Assembly (NCBI GenBank): GCA_020091685.1
Contig: CM034606.1
Location: 33,871,874-33,935,873, forward strand
Source: Lutjanus erythropterus
Lineage: Eukaryota > Chordata > Actinopteri > Lutjaniformes > Lutjanidae
Length of the DNA: 64,000 bases
Direction of reading: 5' to 3'
Part shown: positions 1 to 12,294 of the stretch, in pieces
Position numbering within the stretch: position 1 is the stretch's first letter
How the letters are laid out: every line of letters starts with the position of its first letter
Position numbers and translations under genes: made by a program
The notes under the pieces: model-generated
The model's input: the letters and a program-made list of their open reading frames with translations, nothing else
The model's database searches: none
Told to the model about the DNA's origin: nothing

Positions 1-879
1 TTGGGAGCGTCCTCTCTGTGTCGCTCCCTCATCGTTAAACGGTGAACTTGGCCAAGGTGAGAGGAAGCCCCGGCTCAGGGAAGCATCCCAAACATTTTAA
101 CAGCTCCGCACACACACACGACTTCTAATGAGGAGCCAAACTGCTGAGTCACGCTTCTCACTGTCTGTCACTTTGTGTTGCTCCCATCTCAGTCTCTCCC
201 TCCACTCTGCAGCATTTGATGACGTGGCCAAAATATATTTTTAATGATTGCACTGGCTGTCAATTTTGTGCTGCTGGTGAATTTTGTGACTTAATTTGGA
301 TTTCTTGGTGACTGGAAAACAAAATTCAAACAAAATGTTTAAAAAAAATGTCACCAACCACATAGAGGCAATATTTAGCTTCATGTATCACACATCCTTG
401 CACACACTTTCACAGACGGTCCAGTCACATATCCCCTTTGTGCTGATTTATTTGTTTGAGATTAAGTGGATTGATTACAGAGTCTCCTGCTGCAGAGCTG
501 GTTAGGACCTAAGACAGTGGTGTGCAAAGTTAAACAGCAGCTGCCCACACACACTGAGTGTGTAGTATCTGGCAAAGTGCTTCTCTGCTGCCACTATGGT
601 CTCAGCAGTGGTGGAAGGAGTATTAAGATATTATTTGCATTACCTGCTAGGGACTGCAGATGAAAATTAGCCTGTATGTCAAACTCTGGCACATGTGCTT
701 GATAGATAAAACATAAACATAAACATTTGTTACTAAACTTAAATGTACCGAGCTTAGGTCCACACTTTCGAATCCGCCCACTTGATTGAGTTGATTGATT
801 CTCTGCTCCAGCATCATGACATGTAACAACAGTTACCACTATAGACACTGCCACTGAGGCTATTGTGGGTCGACTAACG
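1..879. other. non-coding stretch, no gene recognised
   Basis: No frame here has homology that I recognise. The first 56 bases are open in one frame and end in AAG|GTGAGA, a good match to a splice donor. This could be the end of an exon cut off by the window edge, but the support is one short frame and one common motif. The rest is AT-rich unassigned DNA. Confidence 0.5.
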
Positions 880-1215
880 AAAAGAAGTGTGTAGATCGGC
901 TCAGAGTTACTGAAAGGTTGTATGTTGTGTTTGCTTCTACAGAAAAGAAATAAATGTCCCTGTTTATGCAGTGTGTTTATGCACCAGCAGAGCTAGCGTT
1001 ACCTAGCAGCTATGAACTCACTTCATGTTGATCAGTGACTACAACAAAATGCGGTCAGCTAATCTATTGCTTCTCTACTGAGAAGTGTACTACAAAGCAA
1101 CATAGCTCTGCAGTTCCAAAGCATGTCTGGGAAACCTCTGGTTTTAGGCTATTTAAACTGCCTTTATCCTTGTAGCTGCTAACTAGCTAACATTAGTTTT
1201 TCACATTCTAGACAA
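880..1215 (+). repeat. dispersed repeat, copy 1 of 2
   Basis: This stretch is similar in order and sequence to 47522-47830 on the same strand. Shared landmarks are AGTGTGTAGATC followed by GCTCAG, then a GTTACTGA stretch, a run ending TGTTGTGTTTGCT, AAATGTC followed by CTGTTTATG, GCAGAGCT, and a later CTGGAAGACCT/CTGGGAAACCT stretch ending in GCTAACTAGCT or CACTAACTAGCC. Copies differ by many substitutions and small indels. No terminal repeats are visible and I do not know the family. Confidence 0.5.
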
Positions 1216-1780
1216 ACTCTTTTTTTCTATGGCAGTAGACATAAAACACAGCTGATCTACACACATTATGACTGGCTAAAATAACAAAACCACTCCCCAC
1301 ATACAAAGGGCAAATTATGCTGTCATGGCCGGGCACCAGTATAGACTCAAAATGATGCTGCTGACCAGTGATTGGTTAGAGAAAATCACATCCCCCCTAA
1401 AAATGATTTAAAGTGGAGGTAATGTCAGACTGAATATGGAAATGAAGTGTAAGGAGTTGACAGTTCAGTCTGATATCAGGCTAAAAAAATACCAATAAAT
1501 ACCAATATCACAATGTAAAAATTCTCAATTATAAGTAAAAGTTCTGCATTCAAAATTGAAATCAATTCAAGAGTACACTTTCTGTATACCTATTTACGAG
1601 TAAAATGGGACAGACATAACACTGAAAGGAATCTGAACACTGAAAAGTGCTTGTGTCAGACTACTGATGTAGCCTAACATGCTGGTGCAAGCTAGCTAAT
1701 GAAAATTTGCTCTGTACTGCTCAAAGTTAAGGATTGATTGGCAGGTGGATGCCATCTATTCATTATTTTAGATTGCCTTT
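1216..1780. other. non-coding stretch, nothing recognised
   Basis: AT-rich unassigned DNA with no plausible coding frame, RNA gene or bounded repeat that I can see. Confidence 0.5.
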
Positions 1781-1890
1781 TATATCTACAAAGGGTGCAG
1801 ATCCTCTTCCACTGAGGCCACCATGTTGCACCGCCATGTTTGTAGCCCAGAATGGAGATAGCTCTAGATATGGCCTTTAACGTTTTCACA
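1781..1890 (+). repeat. fragment of a teleost MITE-related repeat
   Basis: The run CCATGTTGCACCGCCATG, followed by GTAGCCCAGAATGGA and CTCTAGATATGGCCTTT, matches my memory of the interior of a common teleost repeat whose ends read GTGTGTAGGATTTAGTGGCA. That is the family of the MITE at 35835-36091. Ends are not present here, so this is an old internal fragment. The assignment is from memory. Confidence 0.45.
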
Positions 1891-2435
1891 TGTTTCATTG
1901 CCACCTGCTAATAGCTAATTCAGCATACTCTTAATGGTGCTAATTTGGTACAATTTAGACAAATATAGGCTAGATAAATTCCCAAATAGACCTTTATGCT
2001 CATGTCAACATGTTTTCAGGGTCAGAAACATGTTCATTGCCACAGTAGGTTTTCACATAAAAAGAAATTGCCGTGGTGTTGTCTTGCATAACAGTCAAAA
2101 TATACAAAGTAGAAGAAAATACAGGTTCCACAAACAGTACGTGAACCTGTTATATAATTGTTCTCACCTGCTGCCTGCCCACAGTTAGTTCATGTTTACC
2201 TGTGAATTTATAGAAATATATTTTTTAACCTGTTACACAACTTTTTCGTGGATTACCTAGTGGGTACCTGCTGCAGGACTGTACTATGCAAACAATTTGT
2301 TAGCATTAAGCATAACTGAGTATAAAGTATTTAACCACTCCTAGTCCACCTGCTGCTACCACCCATTTGTGTGTAAATAATGTGTTTTCACTTCCACTGA
2401 GTTTTGATTTATGACCTAGCAAAGATTAAATTAGC

Positions 2436-2437
<2 letters not shown>
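1891..2437. other. non-coding stretch, nothing recognised
   Basis: AT-rich sequence with no recognisable coding frame or bounded repeat, up to the TG microsatellite. Confidence 0.5.
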
Positions 2438-2489
<52 letters not shown>

Positions 2490-2505
2490 GTGTGTGTGTG
2501 TGTGT
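2438..2505 (+). repeat. (TG)n microsatellite
   Basis: About 68 bp of TG dinucleotide with one GC interruption, directly abutting the left end of the Tc1/mariner element. Confidence 0.95.
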
Positions 2506-3029
2506 ATTTAGAACCCCAATTCCAAAAAGTTTGGTTGGTAACAGGTGACAGTATCATGATTGTGTATTAAAGGGGTATCCTCAAAATGTTCAGTCATTCA
2601 CAAGCATAGATGGGGTGAGGTTAAACACTTTGTGAAAAGCTGCATGGGCAAATAGTTCAACAGTCTAAGAACAACGTTTCTCAACACAAAACTGCAACCA
2701 ATTTATTTCACCATGTACAATCCAGAATCATTAAAAGAGTCAGAGAATCTGGAGAAGTCTCTGAAAACCAACACTGGAATGTCTGTGACCTTTGACCCCT
2801 CAGGCAGCACTGCATTAAAAACTGCATTAAAAACCCACATCATTGTATAAAGGATACTACATGGGCTCAGGAACACTTTGGAAAACTGTTGTCAGTAAAC
2901 ACAGTTTGTTGCTGCATCTACAAATGCAAGATCAGACTCTACCATGTAAAGAGAAAGACATATATCAACAACATCCAGAAACACTGCAGACTTCTCTGGA
3001 CCTGAGCTCATCTGAGATGGACTGACGCA

Positions 3030-4130
3030 AAGTGGAAAAGTCTGCTGTGGTCTGATGAGTCCACGTTTCAGATTGTTTTCACAAACGGAAGAGATGGATC
3101 ATCTAGATCAGGGGTATTCAATTAAAAGTCACTGATGTCCAGTTATTAAAATTATTAATTATTAAAAGGTCCAAACCGAAGTCCAGCTTGTGTCTTATAG
3201 CCTTACCCTATGTCCACATTTTCGTATGGTTTCAACAATATTTGTCAATTTTCAATGTAGGAAATGTTTAACAGAGTGCACAGCTAGCTCTTTTATCATA
3301 AATAAAAGTAGTCCCGGGCAAATAAATTTAAGTTACGTTTTCGGAGCATATGAGCCACACTGGTTTTGAACTGCTTGCTGGAAGAATGAACAGAAATTTC
3401 TCCGTCCATTCATCTTTAATGAATCAGCCTTTCTTCTGTTGGAGCAAGCCATGCTGTCATCACTCTCTTCCTCTCTGCTCTGGTGCACTGGCCACGCAGG
3501 GTAAACAAACGATTTGATTGGCTCAACTAAGTGAAGCTATTATCGTATTAACTGGAGTAGCAGCGCCCGCTGTCTATAGCCGCAACCGTCGGAAAAAATG
3601 CTCCATGAAAATGATCTATTCTCGTGAATTATCAGAGATTGGTCATGGGTCCAGACAGAACCATCACTTGATCTGGGTCCGGACCGATGTCCGCTATTTG
3701 GTGATGCCTGATCTAGATTGTTACCAGCACTAACTTCAAAAAACAGCATCTGTGATGGTATGGGGGTGTGTTTGTGCCCATGGCATCATGGGTAACTCTC
3801 ACATCTGTGAAGTCCACATTAATGCTGAAAGGTTCATACAGGTTTTGGAGCAACATATGCTGCCATCCAGACAAGACATCCATGCATATTTCAGCAGGAC
3901 AATGCCAAAACACATTGTGCATGTGTTCCAACAGCATGTCTTCATAGTAAAAGAGTTCAGGTACTAGACTGTCCTGCCTGTAGTCCAGACCTGTCTCCTA
4001 TTGAAAATGTGTGGTGCATTATGAAACACAAAATACGACAACAGAGACCCCGGACTGTTGAGCACCTTAAGTTGTACATCAAACAAGAATGAGAAAGAAT
4101 TTCACTTTCAAGACTTCAACAATTAGTGTC
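3030..4130 (+). pseudogene. Tc1/mariner DDE transposase, broken
   Basis: The encoded enzyme would have cut and pasted the element through a DDE active site. Three catalytic blocks are visible. WSDES at 3048-3062 holds the first Asp. FQQDNAKTH from 3889 holds the second. SPDLSPIENVW at 3982-4014 holds the third acidic site. The frame is broken by the hAT insertion at 3109-3710, by a frameshift near 3890 between the MVWG segment (from about 3752) and the QQDN segment, and by a TGA at about 4090 where the family has Trp (IKQEW). The N-terminal DNA-binding part (about 2650-3030) is too decayed to translate. No function is expected. Confidence 0.85.
3109..3710. mobile_element. non-autonomous hAT-like element with 8-bp duplication
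   Basis: A 602-bp insertion flanked by perfect copies of ATCTAGAT (3101-3108 and 3711-3718). Eight base pairs is the hAT duplication length. Left end CAGGGGTATTCAATT and right end, read inwards, CAGGCATCACCAAAT are weak inverted ends beginning CAGG, as is common in hAT. GGTCC motifs recur near both ends. Removing the insert and one ATCTAGAT rejoins transposase sequence on the two sides. Open frames inside have no hAT transposase motifs, so it is probably non-autonomous. Confidence 0.8.
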
Positions 4131-4464
4131 ATCAGTTCATTAACACTTTCTGAGTGTTGTTAAGAGAACAAGTGATGTATCACAGTGATAAATATGCTTT
4201 TGTCCCAACTTTTTTGGGATCATGTTATAGAATGTATATTTACAAAAAAACAATAAAATTAATCAAGGTTTATTGCAAATCATTGCCTTCTGTTGTCACT
4301 TAGGTTTTATTTTATTATTTTTTTTATTGGTGAAGAAACGCGTGGGAAAAGTGATAGATACATACATATGACAAACAAGTACACAGACAAATACAGATAA
4401 CATAGAACATATAGATACAGAGAACAGAGAAGTAATTGTTAAGTCTAGGGGTAACGATTGACTG

Positions 4465-4565
<101 letters not shown>

Positions 4566-4679
4566 TGGACCAGTGTTGCGTGAAATGACGCAGACATGGG
4601 GTATATGTGGGAAAATAAATGAATCAAACATTCAAAATAAATATTAATTATAAATGTTGCCATACAATCATAACTAACT

Positions 4680-4760
4680 AATAATGATAATACTAATGAT
4701 GATAATAATAATGATAATAGTAATAATAATGATAATAATAATAATAATCAGAATAGCTGC
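4680..4760 (+). repeat. (ATA/ATG)n trinucleotide repeat
   Basis: Imperfect trinucleotide array mixing AAT, GAT and AGT units, inside the retro-insertion. Confidence 0.8.
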
Positions 4761-4860
4761 AATATATGATGGAATAAAAATATTAATGTTAAAGGAGAAG
4801 AAAAAGAAAAAAATAAAGAAATAATACTAATAAGAAGAAAGATAAATAAATACATAATCA

Positions 4861-5010
4861 ATATATATATATACATATATATATACACACATATACATAC
4901 ATACATACATACACGCCTACATCCCTATATATATATATGTATGTATATATATACATATACATACATATACATATACACACATACATATACACATATACAC
5001 ACATATAATT
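4861..5010 (+). repeat. (TA)n and (CATA)n microsatellite
   Basis: Alternating blocks of TA and CATA/CACA units for about 150 bp, strongly AT-rich and capable of self-pairing. Confidence 0.85.
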
Positions 5011-5347
5011 AATGATGCGGCAGTGGGGGGCGAGGGGGAGACTGCATCGGCAGAGAGGCAAACAGCCCCCCCACGCCCAGAGCAACGTGCCCAGGGGCCC
5101 CAGCAGGGAACAGGCGGAGCAAGTGTGTATATCCTCCTTCCCTTTCTTTCTTTTTTCCCTTTCTTCCTCCTCTTCCCTTTTCCTCCCTTTTATTACACTT
5201 ACACTTAAGTTATTCATTCATATGTTTATAAAAGGGGGTTGTTGCTTTGGGCCACACCCAGACCCGAGGGAGGATGCTGGCCCATTGCATGTCTTCCTCC
5301 ACTTAGGTTTTATATAATGTCATAACTTTTTTGGCACTGGGGTTGTA

Positions 5348-8300
5348 CTAGTGTGTATGACACTGTGTATCCTGGCTAATTCAGTGATACAGTGCTAATT
5401 AAAATTGTTTATCTTCTTCAAATGAACCGTCTCAATTGTCCTCCCCTCAGCCTGCAGCTCACCACCAACAAACAGGATGAGTGTGTGTTTCTTTGTGTGG
5501 GTGTTTGTGTGAATCTACTGTGCTCTCTGCTTCATTATTCTTAGCCTTAAACAATGGTGGTACAGTGTTACAGGAACACAGACTGTGGTTGTGCAGGTGA
5601 CTAAGCAGATGTGCAGATGTAAGGCATGTGTATGTTTGATGGTCAGTACATTTTTATACATAGGAAAATTTAGTTATTCACATGCATTCATTCTGAGCTT
5701 CCACAGAGTCCGCAGCTCAGTACAGAGGTATTTATCCATCTGGCCTGCAGCCACACTGGCCTCATTCACGAATGCTCTTATTGATTACAGTTTGAATGGA
5801 ATGGATTCTCTCATTACTGGGCTGTTGACTATAGCAGGGCTTAACATTAACAACAGATAATGTTTGGGCAGCTATTTATCTTGTAATTAATTTGTCTCCT
5901 TTGTTAAAAAAAAACATTGATGTCAGAGATAGAATAGAACTAGCTGAAAGGAACAAGTGTGTGCCAGTGAGTCAGGTTGTAAGGCCTGTGGTCAGCACAA
6001 AACATGACAATATCAGCACTCACTGGATCACTGAAGTATATTGACCCTCTTTCTCTCACTGCCACACTCCACACACTCAGTCAGAAAGGTGGATCAATTT
6101 AAATGGCAGGGTGTTGTAAAGACAAAGAAATACTGTAGCTACAGTGTTTCTCTAAATGTTCTGTTTGTCTGTGTCAGGGAAACCTGTGGAACACAAGCGG
6201 CTTTAATGGCAAAAGTTCTTTGCAAGTTCTCATTCACCCATTCTTGCCCAAACTCACACACACCGATGTCAGTGGTGCTGCCATGTAAGACACTTGTCTG
6301 TCCATCAGGAGCAACTTGACGTTCAGGGCGCCAAGGACACTTCTTGTGATTTATGGACCCACTCACCATCTGAGCTGCACCCACTTGTTAAACTTTTGCT
6401 GAAAACCAGAATGAAAACCTGTACATCATATGGATGGATAACTCTTTTGCAGGAGGATAACCATGTTGCTGAGTTGACTCGTCAGATTTTCACTCCCAGA
6501 GTTAGGCATAAATCGATGTAGACATGCCCTTATTGTTTGCACATTGGTACTCTGCCAGCTCCAGTTTATACAGCTGTCAGTGAACAGAGAATGTTTATAA
6601 TACAGTTTGGCTGAAAAGAATAGCTAAGATGTCTCCTAATGATGTGACATTATACAACAACTGTGTATATTTATATCACATACATTTAATTACTATGGTG
6701 ACGGCTGCTTGTGTAGATGCTGCTGCTGGTAGATCCTTCTCTCTTTTAATCTCTTATTTTTTCAGCTTTATAGCTGAAATACGTATTACCTATGACACTC
6801 GTAGACCATGAAAAAAGGAAGAAATTATCAACAATGATTCAACCACCAGACAGACCAGCTGGACGTCGCACCAAGGACCACCCCAGGAGGCAAGAAGGAG
6901 AGTGGGGATAGGAGACAAGCTAACCCAGCTTGGATTGAAGGCTGCTTCTGGTTAATGAAACAGACAACATGGGGCTCAGGCTGGACAACCAACAGGAAGT
7001 CAAAGACTGTTGTTCCCACACAGAGAGACCTGCTTAACCACAGGATCAAGCTGTGGCAGGCAGGCAGGACGGAGGAGGTGTTTTCATCGATGATGCTTTG
7101 TGCACAAACACAGTCACAGTGGAAGGATACTGTTTCTGAGTGAAAGTCTTGAGTGTTTGAGCCATTCATCCATCCATCTCATCCCATCCCTTCTTTCTTT
7201 GCTCCCATCATAATTATTGCACAATTACAACCTGATTATTACAACAGGTTGTAATAAACTACTTGCACAACTATATGTATATGCAAACAAAAAAAAAGAT
7301 TAATTCCAGTTGAGATAGGGAAACTTTGACACTGAAACAGCAGAGTGGACATGTCCTCAGTGTTTCAGAGCAGATAAAACTGCTGATTTCTTCCTGATTT
7401 TGAGACCTAATTTTAATCATTCAAATCTGACATTTCTGTGGTGTGATAAACTCAGAACAGGCATTTATTTTTGCTTTACACAGTCTTTATAGGCACATTT
7501 GAAACATTTTGAGATGCAAACATTGGGAACAAACAGCCACCAGCATTATATTGATTTAAATTCCCCAACGGCAGCCTCAGTTGCAGTGATATGAGTCATC
7601 AACACAGACTGAGAAGAGCAGCTTGTTGTATTTAGAAGGGAAATTATCAATGTGCATCATCTCAATCCATCTTCACGATTCTGAAGTTACTCTGCAACAA
7701 GAACCAGCATGGAAACATGGCATTAATCCACCGGAGCGACAATTCCCATCCCATTCCCATCCCATCCCCATCCTATTAGCAGTAAATGGGATGGTGAGGG
7801 TATGGTGGATGGACAAACTGGGATTGCGTGGAGCTGGGAGTGCACCCCCACAGGTCTTCAGCTAGTCTGTTTAAATAGCAGGGAGACTGAGCTCATCCAT
7901 CACCATGGGAATCTCATTTCCACCATGTGTCCAATGCAAATGAACAGCACTCGCAATCAGGGGGCTGTTGTTTTGCCAATAGTGGCAGAAGAGCAGGAGG
8001 GATGTTAGCTCATCCGTCTTGGCTTTGAGTAAACAAAGCGTTGCTCTGATGAGGGGCTCAATTCACATTTGCATAGCCAGGCTGGGAACACAGTCACTGT
8101 TTGCCTTTTATTAGTAGTTGTTAGCAGAGTTATTTTTGGTTATGAGCAATTGCAGTACTTTCATTGAAAGGAATTAGTGAATACAATACAGCATTTATTC
8201 TGCTTATTATGACTTTATCTCTAACATTTAGAAACAGAGGGAGTCAAGATGGGTGAAAGGGAGAGAGAAGAAGACGGATGTCTCTCTATTGTAATTCATT

Positions 8301-8750
8301 CATCTCTCTGTACTGCATAACCTTTTCACCAGTTACAAGAAGCCTTTTTATAGCACTTTTCACCACATTGTCCCAAGAAATAAGGAGCCCCTGTAACTCA
8401 ACTTCAGGTTCTCTTTTCTTTAATCTCTAACACCCACACTGTAACATTTGAAAATACTGGCACATGACGCACCATCTGGACCGAACATCCAAGATCAATA
8501 ACAGACTAGGTCCTTTCTGCCTTGTCCTTACCTGTCTGTCATTCTTTATGACAGATTGTCCTAAAAGTTTTGCAAATTAAATAACCATCATCGGTAAGAC
8601 TCCATCATTGGTTCTTGCCCTCTAGAATGTCACATAGGAGCCTTTTTCTAATCTGACACCCTGTCAGCAGGAGATCATCAGCTGTGCTTCCCAAAACATT
8701 GTAGAAAAATGCATCCATCCAAGACGCCCTTTTCAGCCTGTAATATACAG
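5348..8750. other. non-coding stretch, no gene recognised
   Basis: No frame longer than about 113 codons and none with homology that I know. Local structure only: an inverted repeat ATTACAACCTG/CAGGTTGTAAT at 7224-7255 and a CCCATCCCATT-type direct repeat at about 7741-7780. No bounded transposon was recognised. Confidence 0.5.
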
Positions 8751-10447
8751 CTTTAAAGGAGAAATCTCTATTATATTTACTGTAATAAATAGATTAAGAA
8801 ACATGCTGAACTTGTGCAGATTAATGCAGAATGTACACTAAATGAGTCAGTGTCTGTTAATGAATTGTAAGAAATCATTAATAATGATTTAAAAAGAGTA
8901 AGTGTTTATAACTGTTAAATTTTGAAATATGTTAATGGAGTCTGGCAGACAGTAAAGCAGGCAGTCACTGAACTCCAGCTCCAGAGTATGTATTTTCAGA
9001 GCAGTGGGCTTTTGTTTTCAGGATAACGGGCTTAGCTTTACACTGACAGACAAGTGACAGTTATGAACAACTGATCAACTTACAGTGGAGGACTTGGTCA
9101 ATTGTCAAATTACAATGTGTGTACAATGTGCACATCCTGCACTCCTGCAGTGTTCCTGCAACCTGCCTTAGCTTCCTTGAGTCTGCTGAGGAGGTGGCAC
9201 GGGGAAACCACTAGCTTCAGCCACAGACTGTGTATTAAATAGGATTTCAACCTATTCAGTATACCATCAATGGCTCCAACTTGCTACTTCGACTGCTGTA
9301 CTCATTTTTGGACCCACTGTGTGCCTCTATTGCAAAGTAAACAGTGACAACAACTAATATTCAGCAAGAGTTATGTTGCTAGAAAAAGTTTAGATCTGAT
9401 ACTGAAAACGTACATTTTTCGGTTGTTAAATGAGCAATATTTAGCCATTAAACATGCAGAAATGAGAACACCAGTCCAAATAGTAAGTTGGAGCCATAGA
9501 CTGTAAAGGGTGTCCACAAAGTCTATTTACAATTTAAAAAAAAATTGTTCTGTGTACTCAGTGGTTATCAAAGTTTTTAATCACATTCATGCTTCACACA
9601 TGAAGCAAAAGATCATTGATGCCATTGCCACCATCGCTGTGCTACAGCGAAAATGGCAAGACATCGAGTACCATCTCGATGTGCTTCGTGCAACTAATGG
9701 TGCCCATATAGAGGTGTATTAAATGAGGCAAAAAAGAAACTTCAGTATCTACTTTTCATATTGTAATAATTTCCACAGATTTGTCTATTCATTTGCTTTT
9801 GTAATAAATTTGTTAAATTGTAAAGAGACTTTATGGACACCATGTATATTAAATAGGTTGTAATGGTGTTTTAATATATAATCTGTGGTTCCCTGACACA
9901 GCACAACAGGCAGGCTGCAGGAGCACCACCGAAGCACAGGATGCATGCAACCTCGTAAACTGACAATAACAAGCAACATAGAGTCTTCCACTGTAAGTTG
10001 TTCAGCTGTTTATAACTGTTAATTGTCATTGTCATGTAAAGTAAAGCCTGTTATCCTGAAAACAAAAACCCACTGCTCCGAAAAGCAGTGAAGTGGCTCA
10101 CTGTCATCTCACTGCCTGCCAAACTCCATTAACATTTTGCTCAATTTAACAGTTATAAACATCTACTCTTTCTATAAGATTATTAATGATTTATTACAAT
10201 TCATAATCAGACACTTACTCATTCAGCAAAAATTCAGCATTAATTTGAACTTTGATTCATGTGAAAGAGACATACAAAACTTATTATGATTCGAATCCGG
10301 GATGGAAATTTGAAAGGGGGACACCGCAGTTGTAGCAGCCATGTCAATTGAGTATTTCAGCTTGACATGTTTCCTTGATGTTTGATGACATATCATGTTC
10401 ACTTTATGATTTACTGCAGTAAATATAATACAGATTTCTCCCTTAAC
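8751..10447. mobile_element. large fold-back (inverted-repeat) element
   Basis: Sequence from about 8751-9093 reappears inverted at about 9985-10447. Matching landmarks on opposite strands are GGAGAAATCT near the outer edge, CAGTGTCTG/CAGACACT, GAATTGTAA/TTACAATTC, TTATAACTGTTAAATT, ATGGAGT, GCAGGCAGT, AGCAGTGGGTTTTTGTTTTC-type sequence, and AGGATAAC. The right arm is longer and seems to hold about 100 bp of extra sequence at 10255-10375. Identity by eye is moderate, so the element is old. The loop (9094-9984) contains the MITE at 9508-9843. Superfamily unknown; no coding capacity belongs to the arms. Confidence 0.65.
9508..9843 (+). mobile_element. mariner-type MITE keeping the transposase tail
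   Basis: Ends are inverted: GGGTGTCCACAAAGTC at the left and, on the opposite strand, ATGGTGTCCATAAAGTC at the right, both followed by TTTACAATTT-type sequence. Removing the element joins CATAGACTGTA to TATTAAATAGG, and a similar ACTGTGTATTAAATAGG occurs uninterrupted at about 9224. The interior encodes about 40 codons ending in WQDIEYHLDVLRATNGAHIE, which resembles the C-terminal end of mariner/IS630-type transposases, then a stop. The catalytic core is absent, so this is an internal-deletion derivative. Confidence 0.65.
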
Positions 10448-10758
10448 TCAGATGATTTGTTCAGCTGATTTATCATGAGATAGTACATGTATCTTATCAG
10501 CAGTTCAGCAGAGATCTGAGTGGCAGTTTAGCACCAGTTTGCTTCTCTTTTCTTTGACTTTGCAGTGTTGTATGTTTCTGAAATTATTTTCATGACCTCT
10601 GCAGGTTGCTGTTGCAATGATTTTCTTGAGAACAATATGGAACTTTCTTTTCTTCTCTGTGCACCGCTCCATCTTTCTTTCCTGCTCAGTCTCCCATCCC
10701 TGCAGAGTGGCATACAGATTGTGATCTGATTCCTTAAACACCGTCCTCCTCACAAACA

Positions 10759-10813
<55 letters not shown>

Positions 10814-12013
10814 TTACACACACAGTTTAAAGCATGCTGCTGAGAGATCTAGACCAGAGAATTGCAAGACAGCGGCAACCTGGCTGACACTGAAGAATGA
10901 GAAAGCAATAAAGCCACTGAGACACTTTTTCATTCTCTCCCTGTCTTTAGCACACACACACACACACACACATAAAAGCATGCTGTATTACTCTTTGTCT
11001 CAGTGTCCTGTGCAGGCTTGTGCACATGTACAGTTGCCTACAAATGCTCTCACACATGTAAGAGCACAGTCACCCATGCTTGAATGCAGACAAGTGACCA
11101 CTGCCTGAGCCAAAATGTTTGTTTTTTGGTTTGTATTCCTTTTAAGAGGCCAACCACACACTTATTTATATAGGATGAGGCAGCGACTTTGCTGGTTAAG
11201 TTCATCAACGTTGAAGCTATAAACATATATAAGATGCTGCAGTACAGGTCATAAACCCTGCCCCCTCTATGTTAGCAAATGGGACATGGACCAAACTAAA
11301 ACATCAAAGTACACATCCAGTAAATTTCCCCAGAGATGGCTTCTGTCATTTGATTTTAGTTCTTATCAAACTGATGTTTGTTCAAGTGTTCATTTTCTGA
11401 TCAGTTTGATTTTAATTAGTTATTTGATGATATGAAAAGGGGGTTTGAAGGCATGATTGTTCTTGGTACCACAGCTCCAATCCTGATCACTTTTTTTTAA
11501 TATAAAAAAACTGTTCAATATATATTTAATATAAAACTGAGAGTATTTGTCCTGATCCTCCTGATCATTACTGTGCTGGCTCCAAATGACATCACCAGCG
11601 CAAGATGGCAGCACTTGTATTCAGGATATTTTGGCTGCATTTTTATACAGTGGGAGGAAGTAGAGGCGCATCGTCCATCTTTACTTACATCACTGGTTGA
11701 ACCACATGCAAAGTGGATATGCGAACTTGCTGTGCCACCAAAAGCAAAGGTTTTATTTGTGTCATGGCACACCGTCTCCCTATTGGCGGTCCTGCATGGC
11801 CGTCAGGCTAGCGGGTGGGCTTAGCCAGCCTACAGTGGGTGTTGGTTTGAAAGGGGATGTGCCAAGTAATTTAGTTAGGTGATAGGGAGCAGCCAGGACT
11901 GGGCAACATGGCCTGTAAATAATATCTCAGTATTTTTCAGCTATGTTGCAAATACAATATATATATATATATATATGTATATATATTAAACCACTTAATA
12001 GTATATAAGGTAG
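10448..12013. other. non-coding stretch with CA microsatellites
   Basis: Apart from CA repeats at 10757-10811 and 10951-10972 and a (TA)n run at 11958-11976, I see no gene. A segment at 11570-11830 looks like an old repeat (AAGATGGCAG, GGATATTTTGGCT, TGTGCCACCAAAAGC) but I could not bound it. GGACTGGGCAACATGGCC at about 11895 resembles the end of a MITE of the next family. Confidence 0.5.
10757..10811 (+). repeat. (CA)n microsatellite
   Basis: About 55 bp of CA with one interruption; the Cys/Val-rich open frame on the minus strand is its translation. Confidence 0.95.
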
Positions 12014-12294
12014 TTAGGAATGGGAGATATGGACATTGGTGCTGTCACAAAACATGTATACAATGATATGTACGATAGTTTTTGATTTAAAAAACATCAG
12101 TAATGTGGGTATAATGACTAAGTGGGTAAAGAAGCAGCTAGAATAGTCTGGTAAGTTCACAAAATTACATCTCTTTAATGTAATGCAGCCCTTAGAACCA
12201 GGAAAGGACAACACATATGTCATATCACGATATCACAATGTCAAAAATCTCATCTCACAATATTGATATGATATTGATATATTGGCCAGCCATA
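12014..12294. mobile_element. hAT-like MITE, copy 1
   Basis: Left end GGAATGGGAGATATGGAC and right end TATTGATATATTGGCCAGCC are degenerate forms of the teleost MITE ends CTGGGCGATATGG and ATATTGCCCAGCCC. The interior shares CATCAGTAATGTGG and TATAATG followed by CTAAG with the copy at 26608-26928. Non-coding. Confidence 0.6.

Noticed and set aside
3518..3967. Separate small genes at 3518-3749 and 3752-3967
   Set aside because: The first lies in the hAT insert with no homology. The second is part of the broken Tc1/mariner transposase.
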